The notes: a model not told the origin generated them from the letters alone. A stretch of 64,000 nucleotides of DNA from Caballeronia glebae (GCF_001545035.1 NZ_FCOJ02000019.1:56122-120121), one strand, 5' to 3'. Counted from the stretch's first letter, positions 34,444 to 43,633 are shown. Made by a program: numbers and translations.

Positions 34444-34467
34444 TTTGATCTGTGATCACAGTTTGAT
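34444..34467. promoter_or_regulatory. Palindromic operator candidate for the GntR-type regulator
   Basis: CTGTGATCACAG (34450-34461) is a perfect 12-base palindrome, flanked on both sides by TTTGAT direct repeats (34444-34449 and 34462-34467). It ends 26 bases upstream of the chosen GTG start, so binding would repress the regulator and its operon. A CRP-like reading of TGTGA-TCACA is rejected because the half-sites touch without a spacer. Confidence 0.5.
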
Positions 34468-34589
34468 TTCCGCATCGATTTAAGTCAATGCGAAGGGCCT
34501 AAGGGATAACCCGCGCCCAGTCGATTCAGGCCGAATGCGCGCGACTTCGGCACAATGCTTGCGAAAGCCAGAACCACGACAATTGCGCC

Positions 34590-35279
34590 ATGCGACCCAC
34601 CGACCCGAACGTTTCCCCCGCCCTCGAATGCCGCCGCCTCACGAAGACTTACGGCAGCGGCCGCATCGTGCTCGACGCGCTCGACTTCGCGCTCGGCGCG
34701 GGCGAGTTCGTCGCGATCATGGGCGACTCGGGCGTCGGCAAATCAACCTTGCTCAATCTGATCGCGGGCCTCGATAACGCCGACAGCGGCGAAGTGCTGA
34801 TCGACGGCGCATCGATCTCCACGCTGTCCGACGATGCAGCCACGCGCCTGCGCCGGCAAAAGCTCGGCTTCGTGTTCCAGGCGTTTCACGTTCTGCCGCA
34901 TCTGACGCTTTATCAGAACGTCGCGGTGCCGCTGCTTCTGAACGGCATGCCGCCCGCGCCAGCGCTCGACATGCTCGCGGCGGTCGGCCTTGACGGACGC
35001 GGCGACGACATGCCGCGCCAGCTTTCCGGCGGCGAGTTGCAGCGCGTGGCGATTGCGCGGGCGCTGGTGCATCGGCCGCGCCTGCTTCTCGCCGATGAGC
35101 CCACCGGCAATCTCGATCCGCAGACCGCGCACGAAGTGCTCGCATTGCTGCGCGCCGAAACCAAGGCGACGCGCGCCGCCACCGTCATGGTCACGCATTC
35201 GGAAGCGGCGGCCGCGTTCGCGGATCGCGTCGTGATTCTGAGCGACGGCGCATTGCACGCGGCGACGCTCGCAAAATGA
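34590..35279 (+). CDS. ABC transporter ATP-binding protein (LolD/MacB type)
   Basis: This 229-residue ATPase has Walker A GDSGVGKST, Q-loop FVFQAFHVLPHLT, signature LSGGELQR, Walker B LLLADEPTGNLDP and switch MVTHS. The DEPTGNLD motif and ELQR signature are typical of LolD/MacB-like ATPases that partner FtsX-type permeases. Its stop overlaps the start of the large permease gene by four bases (ATGA), so the two are one complex. The type of cargo is hinted at by the AttH-like lipocalin gene that follows. Confidence 0.92.
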   Translation: MRPTDPNVSPALECRRLTKTYGSGRIVLDALDFALGAGEFVAIMGDSGVGKSTLLNLIAGLDNADSGEVLIDGASISTLSDDAATRLRRQKLGFVFQAFHVLPHLTLYQNVAVPLLLNGMPPAPALDMLAAVGLDGRGDDMPRQLSGGELQRVAIARALVHRPRLLLADEPTGNLDPQTAHEVLALLRAETKATRAATVMVTHSEAAAAFADRVVILSDGALHAATLAK

Positions 35280-37819
35280 GCGATACGGCCGTTACACGCG
35301 CGGGTTTCGACACGCTCACGCGCTGGCTGCTCGGCGCGCAATGGCGTAGTCATCGCGGCCGCGCGATCGTCGCGATGCTGACGATCGCGCTCGGCGTCGG
35401 ACTCGGTTACGCGGTGCAGTTGATCAACGGCGCGGCGTTCAACGAGTTTTCCGCCGCCGCGCGCAGTCTTTCGGGGCAAGCGGATCTGCAAGTGCGCGGC
35501 GCACAGCCTTTCATCGACGAGAACGTTTATCCGCGGCTCGCGATGCATGCGGGCGTTGCCGTCGCGAGTCCGGTGCTCGAACTCGACGTCGCCGTTCCAG
35601 GCAAGAACGCGCCGCTCAAGGTGCTCGGCATCGATGTGTTTCGCGCGAAGCGTATCGCGCCGGATCTGACTGGCGTGCCGTCGTCGGATGCATCGCTCGA
35701 TGTGTTGGCCGGCGATGCGATCTTTCTTTCAGCCGCCGCGAGTGAGTGGCTCGGCGCGCGCGACGGCGGACACGTCGAACTGCAAAGCGGCACGTCGCCG
35801 GTAGCGCTGCGCGTGGCGGGCGGCGTCGCGCGCACGCGTCCCGGTCAGCGCATCGCCGTGATGGATGTCGCCGCCGTGCAGAACCGCTTCGGCATGACGG
35901 GCAAGCTCTCGCGCGTCGATCTGCAACTCGCGCGCGGCGTCGATCGCGATGCGTTCCGGCAGACGCTGCAACGCGAACTCGGCGCGCGGCTCGTCGTGAC
36001 CGCGACACAGGACATCGAAAGCCGCACGGATCGCCTGTCGCGCGCGTATCGCATCAACATGAACGTGCTTGCGCTCGTCGCGCTTTTCACGGGCGCGTTT
36101 CTCGTGTTCTCGACGCAGGCCGCGGGTGTCGTGCGCCGCCGCGCGCAATTCGCGACGCTGCGCGTGCTCGGCATGACGCGCGCGTCGCTCGTGCGGCAGA
36201 TCATGCTCGAAGGCGCGTTGCTCGGCGTCGTGGGCGGCGTGCTCGGCATCGCGCTCGGCTTCACGGTCGCGGCGCTCGCGTTGCGCTTTTTCGGCAGCGA
36301 TCTCGGCGGCGGATATTTTCCGGGCGTCGAGCCGCGCGTCGTGTTCGAGCCGGTCGCGAGCGCGATCTTTCTGGCGCTGGGCATCGGCGTAGCGCTCGCG
36401 GGCACGCTCGTTCCCGCGCTCGAAGCGGCGCGCGCGCGGCCCGCGCCCGCGTTGAAGGCGGGCAGCGAAGAGGCCGCGCTCACGCCGCTCGGCACGCCGT
36501 GGCCCGCGCTCGCGTGCCTTTGCGTCGGGGCGGCGCTGACGCAGGTGCCGCCCGTCTTCGATGCGCCCATCGGCGGATATATGGCCGTCGCGCTGCTGCT
36601 CGTCGGCGGGATCGCGTTGATGCCGCGCGTCACGGCAATCGTGTTCCGCCGCGCGATGAAACCGCGCAACGCCGTCGCGACGCTCGCGCTCGCGCGTCTC
36701 GCGAATGCGCCCGGGCAGGCGTCGATCGCAATGGGCGGCGTGCTGTCCAGCTTCACGCTGATCGTCGCGATGGCGATCATGGTGACGAGCTTTCGCGTGT
36801 CCGTGGAGGACTGGCTCGCGCATCTGCTGTCGGCGGACCTTTATGTGCGCATGGCGTCGAGCGGCGACACCGGCGGCTTGCGGCCCGATCAGCAGATGCG
36901 CATCGCCGCGCTCGACGGCGTCGCGCACGCGGCGTTCACGCGCGCGTCGAAACTGACGCTCGATCCCGCGAAGCCGCCCGTCGCATTGATCGCGCGCGAA
37001 CTCGACGCCGCCGATCCCGGCGCGACCTTGCAGATGACCGGCGAAGTCTCGCCGCCTTCCGCGTGGCGCGAAGGCGAGACGCCCGTCTGGGCTTCGGAGG
37101 CGATGGCCGATCTGTACGGCTATCGCGTGGGCGAGCGCGTGAGCTTGCCGCTCGGCGGGGCGGGCGAGCGCTTCGTCGTCGCGGGGATATGGCGCGACTA
37201 CGTGCGGCAGACGGGCGCGCTGCAAATGCGTATCGCGGACTATCGGCGGCTCACCGGCGACACGACCGCGACCGATATCGCCATTACGTTGCGCGCGGGT
37301 TCGGGCGCGGCGCAGGTCATCGACGGGATCAAAACGCTGCCCTTCGGCGACACGCTCGAATTCTCGCTACCCGGCGAGATTCGCGCGCGCACGCTGACCA
37401 TCTTCGATCGCAGCTTCGCCGTGACGTATTTGCTGGAAGCGGTGGCGATCGTGATCGGGCTGTTCGGCGTCGGCGCGACGTTCTCGATGCAGACGCTCGC
37501 GCGTTCGCGTGAATTCGGCATGTTGCGCCACGTCGGCGTCACGCGCGCGCAGATTCTCGCGTTGCTCGCGTCTGAAGCGGGATGGCTCACGCTGCTCGGC
37601 ATCGCGATGGGCTGCGTGCTCGGCTTCGCGATCAGCCTGATTCTCGTGTTCGTCGTGAATCCGCAGTCGTTTCACTGGAGCATGTCGCTGCACGTTCCGT
37701 GGGCGATGATCGCGGTCATCGCGTGCGTGATGATGGTGTCGTCGTGCGCGACGGCGGTGCTCTCGGGAAGGCGCGCCGTTTCCGTCGATGCGGTGCGCGC
37801 CGTGCGGGAAGACTGGTGA
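35276..37819 (+). CDS. FtsX-type ABC transporter permease (large, two FtsX domains)
   Basis: This 847-residue permease has an N-terminal TM segment (GRAIVAMLTIALGVGLGYAVQ), a long periplasmic domain, a first FtsX-type TM block (residues about 260-390: NVLALVALFTGAFLVFSTQA), a second periplasmic domain and a last FtsX block (residues about 720-840). Such MacB/LolCE-like proteins do not import; they act as mechanotransmission or lipid-extraction machines. Length 847 is usual for the YbbP-like subgroup with two FtsX domains. The start overlaps the ATPase stop, and the stop overlaps the AttH-like gene start. Confidence 0.9.
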   Translation: MSDTAVTRAGFDTLTRWLLGAQWRSHRGRAIVAMLTIALGVGLGYAVQLINGAAFNEFSAAARSLSGQADLQVRGAQPFIDENVYPRLAMHAGVAVASPVLELDVAVPGKNAPLKVLGIDVFRAKRIAPDLTGVPSSDASLDVLAGDAIFLSAAASEWLGARDGGHVELQSGTSPVALRVAGGVARTRPGQRIAVMDVAAVQNRFGMTGKLSRVDLQLARGVDRDAFRQTLQRELGARLVVTATQDIESRTDRLSRAYRINMNVLALVALFTGAFLVFSTQAAGVVRRRAQFATLRVLGMTRASLVRQIMLEGALLGVVGGVLGIALGFTVAALALRFFGSDLGGGYFPGVEPRVVFEPVASAIFLALGIGVALAGTLVPALEAARARPAPALKAGSEEAALTPLGTPWPALACLCVGAALTQVPPVFDAPIGGYMAVALLLVGGIALMPRVTAIVFRRAMKPRNAVATLALARLANAPGQASIAMGGVLSSFTLIVAMAIMVTSFRVSVEDWLAHLLSADLYVRMASSGDTGGLRPDQQMRIAALDGVAHAAFTRASKLTLDPAKPPVALIARELDAADPGATLQMTGEVSPPSAWREGETPVWASEAMADLYGYRVGERVSLPLGGAGERFVVAGIWRDYVRQTGALQMRIADYRRLTGDTTATDIAITLRAGSGAAQVIDGIKTLPFGDTLEFSLPGEIRARTLTIFDRSFAVTYLLEAVAIVIGLFGVGATFSMQTLARSREFGMLRHVGVTRAQILALLASEAGWLTLLGIAMGCVLGFAISLILVFVVNPQSFHWSMSLHVPWAMIAVIACVMMVSSCATAVLSGRRAVSVDAVRAVREDW

Positions 37820-38904
37820 TGCGCGCGCTGCTTCTTGCGTTGCTGCTTTGGTCGATGAGCGCGTTCGCCGACGAGCCCGCGTTCGCGCCCGTCGTGCCCG
37901 GCCGCGCGATCGAGTGGCCGGCGGATAGCGGCGCGCATCCGCCGTATCGCACGGAATGGTGGTACGCGACCGGCTGGCTCGACACGCCGGATCATCGGCC
38001 GCTCGGCTTTCAGATCACGTTCTTTCGCTCGAATACCGGGAAGCAGGCGGGCGCGAGCGCGTTCGATCCCTCGCAGTTGATCATCGCGCATGCGGCGCTG
38101 TCCGATCCCGAGTACGGGCGGCTCGTGCACGATCAGAACGTCGCGCGGCAGGGCTTCGGCCTGGCATACGCAAAGCCAGGCAACACCGACGTCAAGCTCG
38201 ACGCATGGCGCATGACGCGCGCGGCGGACGGCAGCTATGCGGTCGTCGCGGACGCGGCTGGCTTCGCGCTTCATCTCACCTTCACGCCGACCCAGCCGCC
38301 GATGATCCAGGGCGATCGGGGCTATTCGCAGAAGGGTCCGTCGCCGGAGCAGGCGAGCTATTACTACAGCGAGCCGCAACTGAAGGTGACGGGCAGCGTG
38401 GTGCGGCCGTCGGCGTCCGGGAAGGCGAACGCGAGCGTCGAAGTGACGGGCCGCGCGTGGCTCGATCACGAATGGTCCAGCACGTTGTTGTCATCCGATG
38501 CGGCGGGTTGGGACTGGCTCGGCGCGAATCTCGACGACGGCGCCGCGCTGATGGCGTTCAAGGTCCGCGCCCGCGACGGTCACGCGGTCTGGGCGCACGC
38601 CGCGCTGCGCGAGCGCGACGGCCGCACGCGGCAATTCGGCCCGGGCGAAGTGGAATTCGCGCCCGAACGCGAATGGCGCTCGCCGCGCACGAACACGGTT
38701 TATCCGGTGGCGATGAACGTGCGCGTCGGCGGGATGCACTGGCGCTTGAGTCCGCTCATCGACGATCAGGAACTCGACTCGCGCGATTCGACCGGGGCGC
38801 TTTATTGGGAAGGCGCGGTGACGTTGGACGGCGACGGCGGAAAAGGGCGCGGCTATCTTGAACTAACGGGCTATGCGAAGGCGATCGCGATAGAGAAGCG
38901 CTGA
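37819..38904 (+). CDS. Secreted AttH/lipocalin-like protein (carotenoid hydratase-like fold)
   Basis: The 361-residue protein has a signal peptide (MRALLLALLLWSMSAFADEP; cleavage probably after AFA) and two lipocalin-like halves with the AttH motifs YRTEWWYATGWL (residues about 45-57) and AWLDHEWSS. AttH-domain proteins are structurally lipocalin-like; a hydroxylated-lipid or carotenoid ligand has been proposed for relatives. Its start overlaps the permease stop by one base (TGATG), so ATPase, permease and AttH protein are made together. A role in periplasmic handling of a lipid moved by the permease is inference. Confidence 0.82.
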   Translation: MRALLLALLLWSMSAFADEPAFAPVVPGRAIEWPADSGAHPPYRTEWWYATGWLDTPDHRPLGFQITFFRSNTGKQAGASAFDPSQLIIAHAALSDPEYGRLVHDQNVARQGFGLAYAKPGNTDVKLDAWRMTRAADGSYAVVADAAGFALHLTFTPTQPPMIQGDRGYSQKGPSPEQASYYYSEPQLKVTGSVVRPSASGKANASVEVTGRAWLDHEWSSTLLSSDAAGWDWLGANLDDGAALMAFKVRARDGHAVWAHAALRERDGRTRQFGPGEVEFAPEREWRSPRTNTVYPVAMNVRVGGMHWRLSPLIDDQELDSRDSTGALYWEGAVTLDGDGGKGRGYLELTGYAKAIAIEKR

Positions 38905-38934
38905 GTTTGCGTTAGCCGTCAGCCAGCCCACGCT

Positions 38935-40101
38935 TCAGGCAACGACGCCCGCCGATTCCGCCGATTCGCGCGCCGAAACGCGGCGGCTCTTGCCTGCGCG
39001 CTTGGCTTCGTAGAGCGCGTTGTCGGCGTCGCGCAGCACGCGGTCGAGTTCGTCGTGGTGATGATCGAACATCGCGACGCCGATGCTCACGCCGATCGCA
39101 AGCATCACGCCGCCATCGGTGAGAAAGGGCTTCGCCAGCTCGCGCACGATGACATCCGCGAGCGCGAGCGGATCGGCGCGCGGCGGCGTGACGATCACGA
39201 ATTCGTCGCCGCCGAGCCGCGCAACCAGCGAGCCTTCGCCCGACAGATGCCGCAAGCGCCGCGCGACCAGCGCGAGCAGCGTGTCGCCGATTTCGTGACC
39301 GTGCGCGTCGTTGACGGCCTTGAAGCCGTCGAGGTCGAGATAGAGCAGCGCGGTACGTGCGCTGTCGCGCGCGTGTCCGGGCTCGCGCGACCGCACCGCC
39401 TGGAAGAGGCCCGCGCGGTTGAGCAGACCGGTCAGTTCGTCGTGGCGCGCGCGGCGGTCGTTTTCCTGTTCGGCTTTCATCGTCGAAACGAGCATGCCGT
39501 TCAGACGCCACGCGGCGGCGCTCATCGCGAAGAGATAAAACGGGATTTGCAGCAGCGTGAGCCAGAGCGTCGGCTCGCCCGCGAGCACCGCGCCGATGCA
39601 GCACGGCCCGAGCGACAGAAAGATCATCACCGCGACGAGACGCGGCGCGCCGAAATTGCGGAAGCAGATGCCGCCGACCATCGCGGCGGCGGATAGAAAC
39701 GAGAGCGTGGCGGCGATCCAGTCGCCCGATAGCACCGAGACCAGCGCGCCGTAGCCGACCGTCGCGCCCCAGAACGGCGCGAGCAACACGTAGGTGTCGG
39801 TAAGAGTGGATTTGCGTTCGCGCGCGCGCCGCCGTGCGACGACGAGCACGACGAGCCGCACGAGACACACGGCGATTTCGAGCGCGAGCCAGAGGTGGAA
39901 GGCGGGCGTCGGATGCCGGCGATCCAGCACCCACGCGACGGCGACCGTGTTCAGCACGCCGCCCGCGAAAATCGGCAGCGTCCCGAACAGGCTTCCGACG
40001 AGGGCAACGCGGATCGCGCGGGGAATGTCGGCTCCCGCGTGCAGCAACCACGTGGCCGCACGTCCGCGCGGCAGGGTGAACACCTCAGTTTGTTGTTCCA
40101 T
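38935..40101 (-). CDS. Membrane diguanylate cyclase (GGDEF)
   Basis: This 388-residue protein has about five to six N-terminal hydrophobic segments (residues about 20-190) and a C-terminal GGDEF domain with the intact active motif ARLGGDEFVIV. It makes cyclic di-GMP from two GTP. The inhibitory I-site (RxxD five residues before GGDEF) is replaced by GEGS, so product inhibition is probably weak. No EAL domain. It is convergent with the AttH operon and stands alone; the stimulus is unknown. Confidence 0.88.
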   Translation of the reverse strand: MEQQTEVFTLPRGRAATWLLHAGADIPRAIRVALVGSLFGTLPIFAGGVLNTVAVAWVLDRRHPTPAFHLWLALEIAVCLVRLVVLVVARRRARERKSTLTDTYVLLAPFWGATVGYGALVSVLSGDWIAATLSFLSAAAMVGGICFRNFGAPRLVAVMIFLSLGPCCIGAVLAGEPTLWLTLLQIPFYLFAMSAAAWRLNGMLVSTMKAEQENDRRARHDELTGLLNRAGLFQAVRSREPGHARDSARTALLYLDLDGFKAVNDAHGHEIGDTLLALVARRLRHLSGEGSLVARLGGDEFVIVTPPRADPLALADVIVRELAKPFLTDGGVMLAIGVSIGVAMFDHHHDELDRVLRDADNALYEAKRAGKSRRVSARESAESAGVVA

Positions 40102-40354
40102 AGCGGGCTTTTGGCGGCGGTCCGGCGATGGCTGAACCCTCGCGATAGCGCCGGACCATACGGCGAATAACGGTCGTTCGTATGAAAACTTTAGTGAATC
40201 GCCGCTTGCGGAAAACCCGCGAAATTCTTCGACGACTTCCGCGTTTGACTGGCGTCAGGAAAAACTTGTACCGGTAACAATACCGCGCGCACGCGTGCGC
40301 TTTTATACTCACGTCACCGTGCCGGCGACGGCTATAACCTTCCCTCGGACCCTC

Positions 40355-41494
40355 ATGCCCCTCATCAATTACATCACGCAGATTCAATTCGACTTCGGCG
40401 CCGTGCGCCTGCTCGCGAGCGAGTGCGAACGCATCGGCATTCGCCGTCCGCTGATCGTGACCGATGCCGGCATCCGCGCGGCGGGCGTGCTCGACCGAGT
40501 GCTCGATGCGCTCGGTTCATCGTCGGACGTGCCGGTGTTCGACGCGACCCCGCCCAATCCGAACGAAGCCGCCGTGCGTGAAGCGGTCGCGATGTACAAG
40601 GAGAATCGGTGCGACGGCGTGATCGCGGCGGGCGGCGGCTCGTCGATCGATCTCGCGAAGGGCGTGGCCGTGTGCGCGACGCATGACGGTCCGCTGCAAA
40701 GCTTCGCGGTCATCGAGGGCGGTCTCGCGCGCATCACCGCGAAGACCGCGCCCGTCATCGCCATTCCGACGACCGCGGGCACCGGCAGCGAAGTGGGCCG
40801 AGGCGCGATCCTGATTCTCGACGATGGCCGCAAGGTCGGCGTGATCTCGCCGCATGTCGTGCCGAAAGTCGCGATCTGCGATCCGGAACTGACGCTCGGC
40901 CTGCCGCCCATGCTCACCGCCGCGACCGGCATGGACGCCGTCGCGCATTGCCTCGAAACCTTCATGGCGCCCACGTTCAACGCGCCGGCCGACGGCATCG
41001 CGCTCGACGGCCTGTGGCGCGCGTGGCGGCACATCGAGCGCGCGACGCGCGATGGCTCCGACCGCGCCGCGCGCTGGAACATGATGAGCGCGTCGATGCA
41101 GGGCGCGCTCGCGTTCCAGAAAGGCCTCGGTTGCGTGCACAGCCTGAGTCACTCGCTCGGCGGCATCAATCCGAAACTGCATCACGGGACGCTCAACGCG
41201 ATCTTCCTGCCGGCGGTCATCGCATTCAACAGCGCAGCGCCGACGATGCGCGAAGAGGGCAAGCTCGATCGCATCGCGCAGGCGATGGGCCTGAATTCCG
41301 GCGATGAAGTCGGCGAAGCGGTGCGCGCGATGACCGCGACGCTTGGCCTGCCGCGCGGCCTGGCGGCGCTCGGTGTGACGCGCGAACTGTTCCCGCGCAT
41401 CGTCGCGGGCGCGCTGAAGGATCACAGTCATAAGACGAATCCGCGCGAGGCGTCGAGCGCGGATTACGAGGCGATGCTCGAAGCGTCGATGTGA
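40355..41494 (+). CDS. Iron-containing (group III) alcohol dehydrogenase
   Basis: This 379-residue enzyme has the GGGSSIDLAKG nucleotide-binding motif, PTTAGTGSEVG, and metal-ligand histidines in DAVAHCLETF and GCVHSLSHSLGG, all standard for the Fe-ADH family. 4-hydroxybutyrate dehydrogenase, maleylacetate reductase and butanol dehydrogenases are relatives; substrate cannot be settled. ATG 40355 (MPLINYITQIQFDFG) is preferred over 40295, whose extra residues do not match the family. It is monocistronic: a hairpin follows the stop and a 253-base upstream region separates it from the divergent cyclase gene. Confidence 0.88.
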   Translation: MPLINYITQIQFDFGAVRLLASECERIGIRRPLIVTDAGIRAAGVLDRVLDALGSSSDVPVFDATPPNPNEAAVREAVAMYKENRCDGVIAAGGGSSIDLAKGVAVCATHDGPLQSFAVIEGGLARITAKTAPVIAIPTTAGTGSEVGRGAILILDDGRKVGVISPHVVPKVAICDPELTLGLPPMLTAATGMDAVAHCLETFMAPTFNAPADGIALDGLWRAWRHIERATRDGSDRAARWNMMSASMQGALAFQKGLGCVHSLSHSLGGINPKLHHGTLNAIFLPAVIAFNSAAPTMREEGKLDRIAQAMGLNSGDEVGEAVRAMTATLGLPRGLAALGVTRELFPRIVAGALKDHSHKTNPREASSADYEAMLEASM

Positions 41495-41506
41495 CCAGAC
41501 GGAAGA

Positions 41507-41531
41507 CGTTCCGGCGAAAAGGGCCGGAACG
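41507..41531. terminator. Hairpin after the iron-type alcohol dehydrogenase
   Basis: CGTTCCGGC, a seven-base loop, then GCCGGAACG give a perfect 9-bp stem starting 13 bases after the stop. There is no T-run, so it may be Rho-dependent or simply an mRNA-end stabiliser. Confidence 0.4.
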
Positions 41532-41630
41532 CAATCGCAGTAGCGGCGAGCGATTTGCGGCATTGCAACATGCGGCTAGGGGAAAACCCTTAAGCCTGTT
41601 AAAATGCCCGCAAAGTTTGAGGAACAGATC

Positions 41631-41837
41631 ATGCGCCGCCGCTACGAAGTGCTCGAAAAAATTGCTTTCGCTTTGCTTACTCTGTCCGCCGTCATGGACG
41701 CGAGCTATATCACCTGGGAAAAGCACCCAAATTTCCGCGAAAACGTCACGGAAATCGTGAAAATGAGCGCGGCCCTCTCTCTGGCGAATCCGGGTGTCGG
41801 CGAGCCGACGCCGCTGACGCCGCTGGCGTACAACTAA
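41631..41837 (+). CDS. Small membrane-associated protein (68 aa), unknown
   Basis: The product starts MRRRYEVLEKIAFALLTLSA at ATG 41631, chosen because GAGGAA lies six bases upstream; an upstream in-frame ATG at 41604 lacks a ribosome site. It has a hydrophobic N-terminal stretch (IAFALLTLSAVMDASYI), a polar middle and a Pro/Ala tail ending PLTPLAYN. I recognise no family. A GC-rich hairpin at 41851-41870 follows the stop, consistent with a monocistronic gene. Confidence 0.55.
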   Translation: MRRRYEVLEKIAFALLTLSAVMDASYITWEKHPNFRENVTEIVKMSAALSLANPGVGEPTPLTPLAYN

Positions 41838-41850
41838 GCTTCAGTTCTCT

Positions 41851-41870
41851 GGCGCGGCGCTCGCCGCGCC
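41851..41870. terminator. Hairpin after the small membrane-associated gene
   Basis: GGCGCGGC, a four-base loop, then GCCGCGCC form an 8-bp perfect stem 14 bases after the stop of the 68-residue gene. No T-run follows on either strand. Confidence 0.35.
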
Positions 41871-41967
41871 GTCTGCTTCAAGCCACATACAGGTTATTCG
41901 GCCCGCCGCCGCACGGCGCGCGCCGACTGTTCTATGCTGGCGGCTTTCCGTGCCGTCGCCGTCCAGC

Positions 41968-42879
41968 ATGTCCACCGCTTTCCATTCGAACGCCGCCTTC
42001 GGCGATCAGCTCCGCAGCTTCTCCCGCGCGATCGGGCAGATCGTGCTTCAGCGCAACGCCGCGACGGGCGCGCTGCTCTTTTTCGCCGTGCTGTGCGCGA
42101 GTCCGCGCCTCGCGTGCGGGCTTTTGATCGGCGCGGTGACGGGCAATGTCATCAGCGTGATCGTCGAGAATGACGACGCCCCCGCGTTTCGCGACGATCT
42201 CTACGGCTTCAACGGCGCGCTCGCGGCGCTGGCCGCGTTCGCGTTTCTCGACGATCCGTCGCGCGCTACCGCCGTCGCGATCGTCGCGGCGATGTTCGCC
42301 ACTTTCCTCGCCAACACGCTCACGCGCGTCCTCTCGCGCTACCGCTTGCCGATCTTTTCCAGCCCCGCCATCATCGTGACCTGGTGCTGGCTGCCGCTCC
42401 TGATCGAGCGCGGCGATACGGGCGCGATTCCGCAAGTCGCCGCCGGTTTCATTCCGATGCTCCAGGCCGCATTCGCGGGTCTCGCGCCGATCACCTTCGC
42501 GACCGGCGCGCTTCCCGGCGCGTTGATCGCGGCGGCATTGTTCGCGTCGCGGCCATCGCAGGCGGGCTGGGCGCTCGCGGGCAGCGCGCTCGGCGCGGCG
42601 CTGCACGGGCTCGGCGGCGCGAGCGACTCAGTCGTGCTCTCGGGTGCGTGCGGCTTCAATGCGGCGCTTGCGGCGCTCGCGGCCGCGCCGCTCGGCAAGC
42701 GTTATGCGCTCGTCGCGCTCGTCGCGGCGGTGCTGATCGAGCGCGTGATTGATTGCATCGGCATCGCCGCGCTGACTGCGCCGTTCGTGCTGGCGTCGTG
42801 GGCGGTGATCGCGCTCGAACGGCGCCTGTCCGGATCATCGAAACAAGGAGACTCACATGTCGTTCACCCACACGCCTGA
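41968..42879 (+). CDS. Urea transporter (UT family)
   Basis: This 303-residue protein has about ten hydrophobic segments in two repeated halves. The motifs LYGFNGALAALAAFAFLDD and, in the second half, SGACGFNAALAALA match the paired NGxL-type UT signatures of urea channels. The likely start is ATG 41968; a GTG at 41950 is a possible alternative. It overlaps the aldolase gene at 42857 by 23 bases. No urease genes are in the window, so the link to urea is by family only. Confidence 0.82.
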   Translation: MSTAFHSNAAFGDQLRSFSRAIGQIVLQRNAATGALLFFAVLCASPRLACGLLIGAVTGNVISVIVENDDAPAFRDDLYGFNGALAALAAFAFLDDPSRATAVAIVAAMFATFLANTLTRVLSRYRLPIFSSPAIIVTWCWLPLLIERGDTGAIPQVAAGFIPMLQAAFAGLAPITFATGALPGALIAAALFASRPSQAGWALAGSALGAALHGLGGASDSVVLSGACGFNAALAALAAAPLGKRYALVALVAAVLIERVIDCIGIAALTAPFVLASWAVIALERRLSGSSKQGDSHVVHPHA

Positions 42880-43633
42880 GCGCAGGATCGCGGAAAGCGG
42901 ACCGCGCACCGCCGCCGAAGAAGCCGCGCGCGTCGATCTCGCCGCCGCGTATCGGCTGGTCGCGCTCAACGGCTGGGACGATGTCGTCTACACGCATATT
43001 TCCGCGAGCGTGCCGGGCGAGCCGGGGCGCTTTCTCATCAATCCGTTCGGGCTTTCGTTCGATGAAGTCACGGCGTCGAATCTCGTCAAGATCGATATCG
43101 ACGGCAACGTGATCGGCGAGAGCGCGCATCCGGTGAACGCGACGGGCTTCGCGCTGCACGGCGCGATCCACGCCGCGCGCGAGGATGCCGTGTGCGTGAT
43201 GCATCTGCACGTGCACGAGGCGATCGCGGTTTCGACTCAGGCGCACGGCCTGCTGCCCGCGTCTCAACACGCGATGCGCTTTCATGGCCATCTCGCGTAC
43301 CACGATTACGAAGGGCTCGCGTTCTCGCCGGCGGAAGGCGAGCGGCTCGTCAAAAGTCTTGGCGCGCATCGCGCGATGTTGCTGCGCAATCATGGCCCGC
43401 TCACGCTCGGGCGCACCATCGCCGAGGCTTATGTGCTGATGGATATGCTCGTCAAGGCATGCGATATTCAGCTTCGCGCGCTTGGCGGCGTGGGCAAGAT
43501 GATCGTGCCGACGCCGGAAGTCGTCACGCGCACTGCGGCGCAACTGCGTGATGACGACGCCGTCGAAGGCGCGCTCGAATGGCCCGCGCTATTGCGCAAG
43601 CTCGATCGCATCGACGCGTCGTATCGCGATTAA
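42857..43633 (+). CDS. Class II aldolase/adducin-family protein
   Basis: This 258-residue protein has the zinc ligands of class II aldolases: HGAIHAAR and MHLHVHE, with a later RNHGPLTLG block. The glycine-rich INPFGLSFDEVTASNLVKID region is also typical. Standalone members of this family (often with adducin-like substrate range) include sugar-phosphate aldolases and ketoacid decarboxylases; I cannot choose. It overlaps the end of the urea transporter gene and is followed 24 bases later by a tautomerase on the same strand, suggesting they act together on one substrate. Confidence 0.85.
   Translation: MSFTHTPERRIAESGPRTAAEEAARVDLAAAYRLVALNGWDDVVYTHISASVPGEPGRFLINPFGLSFDEVTASNLVKIDIDGNVIGESAHPVNATGFALHGAIHAAREDAVCVMHLHVHEAIAVSTQAHGLLPASQHAMRFHGHLAYHDYEGLAFSPAEGERLVKSLGAHRAMLLRNHGPLTLGRTIAEAYVLMDMLVKACDIQLRALGGVGKMIVPTPEVVTRTAAQLRDDDAVEGALEWPALLRKLDRIDASYRD

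Noticed and set aside
34450..34461. TGTGATCACA read as a CRP site
   Set aside because: CRP sites need a six-base spacer between TGTGA and TCACA; here the half-sites touch. A GntR-type operator fits the position better.
34444..34467. TTTGATC...GATCACA read as an FNR box
   Set aside because: The right half-site reads GATCA rather than ATCAA and no -10 lies 21 bases away, so it is not part of the FNR set.
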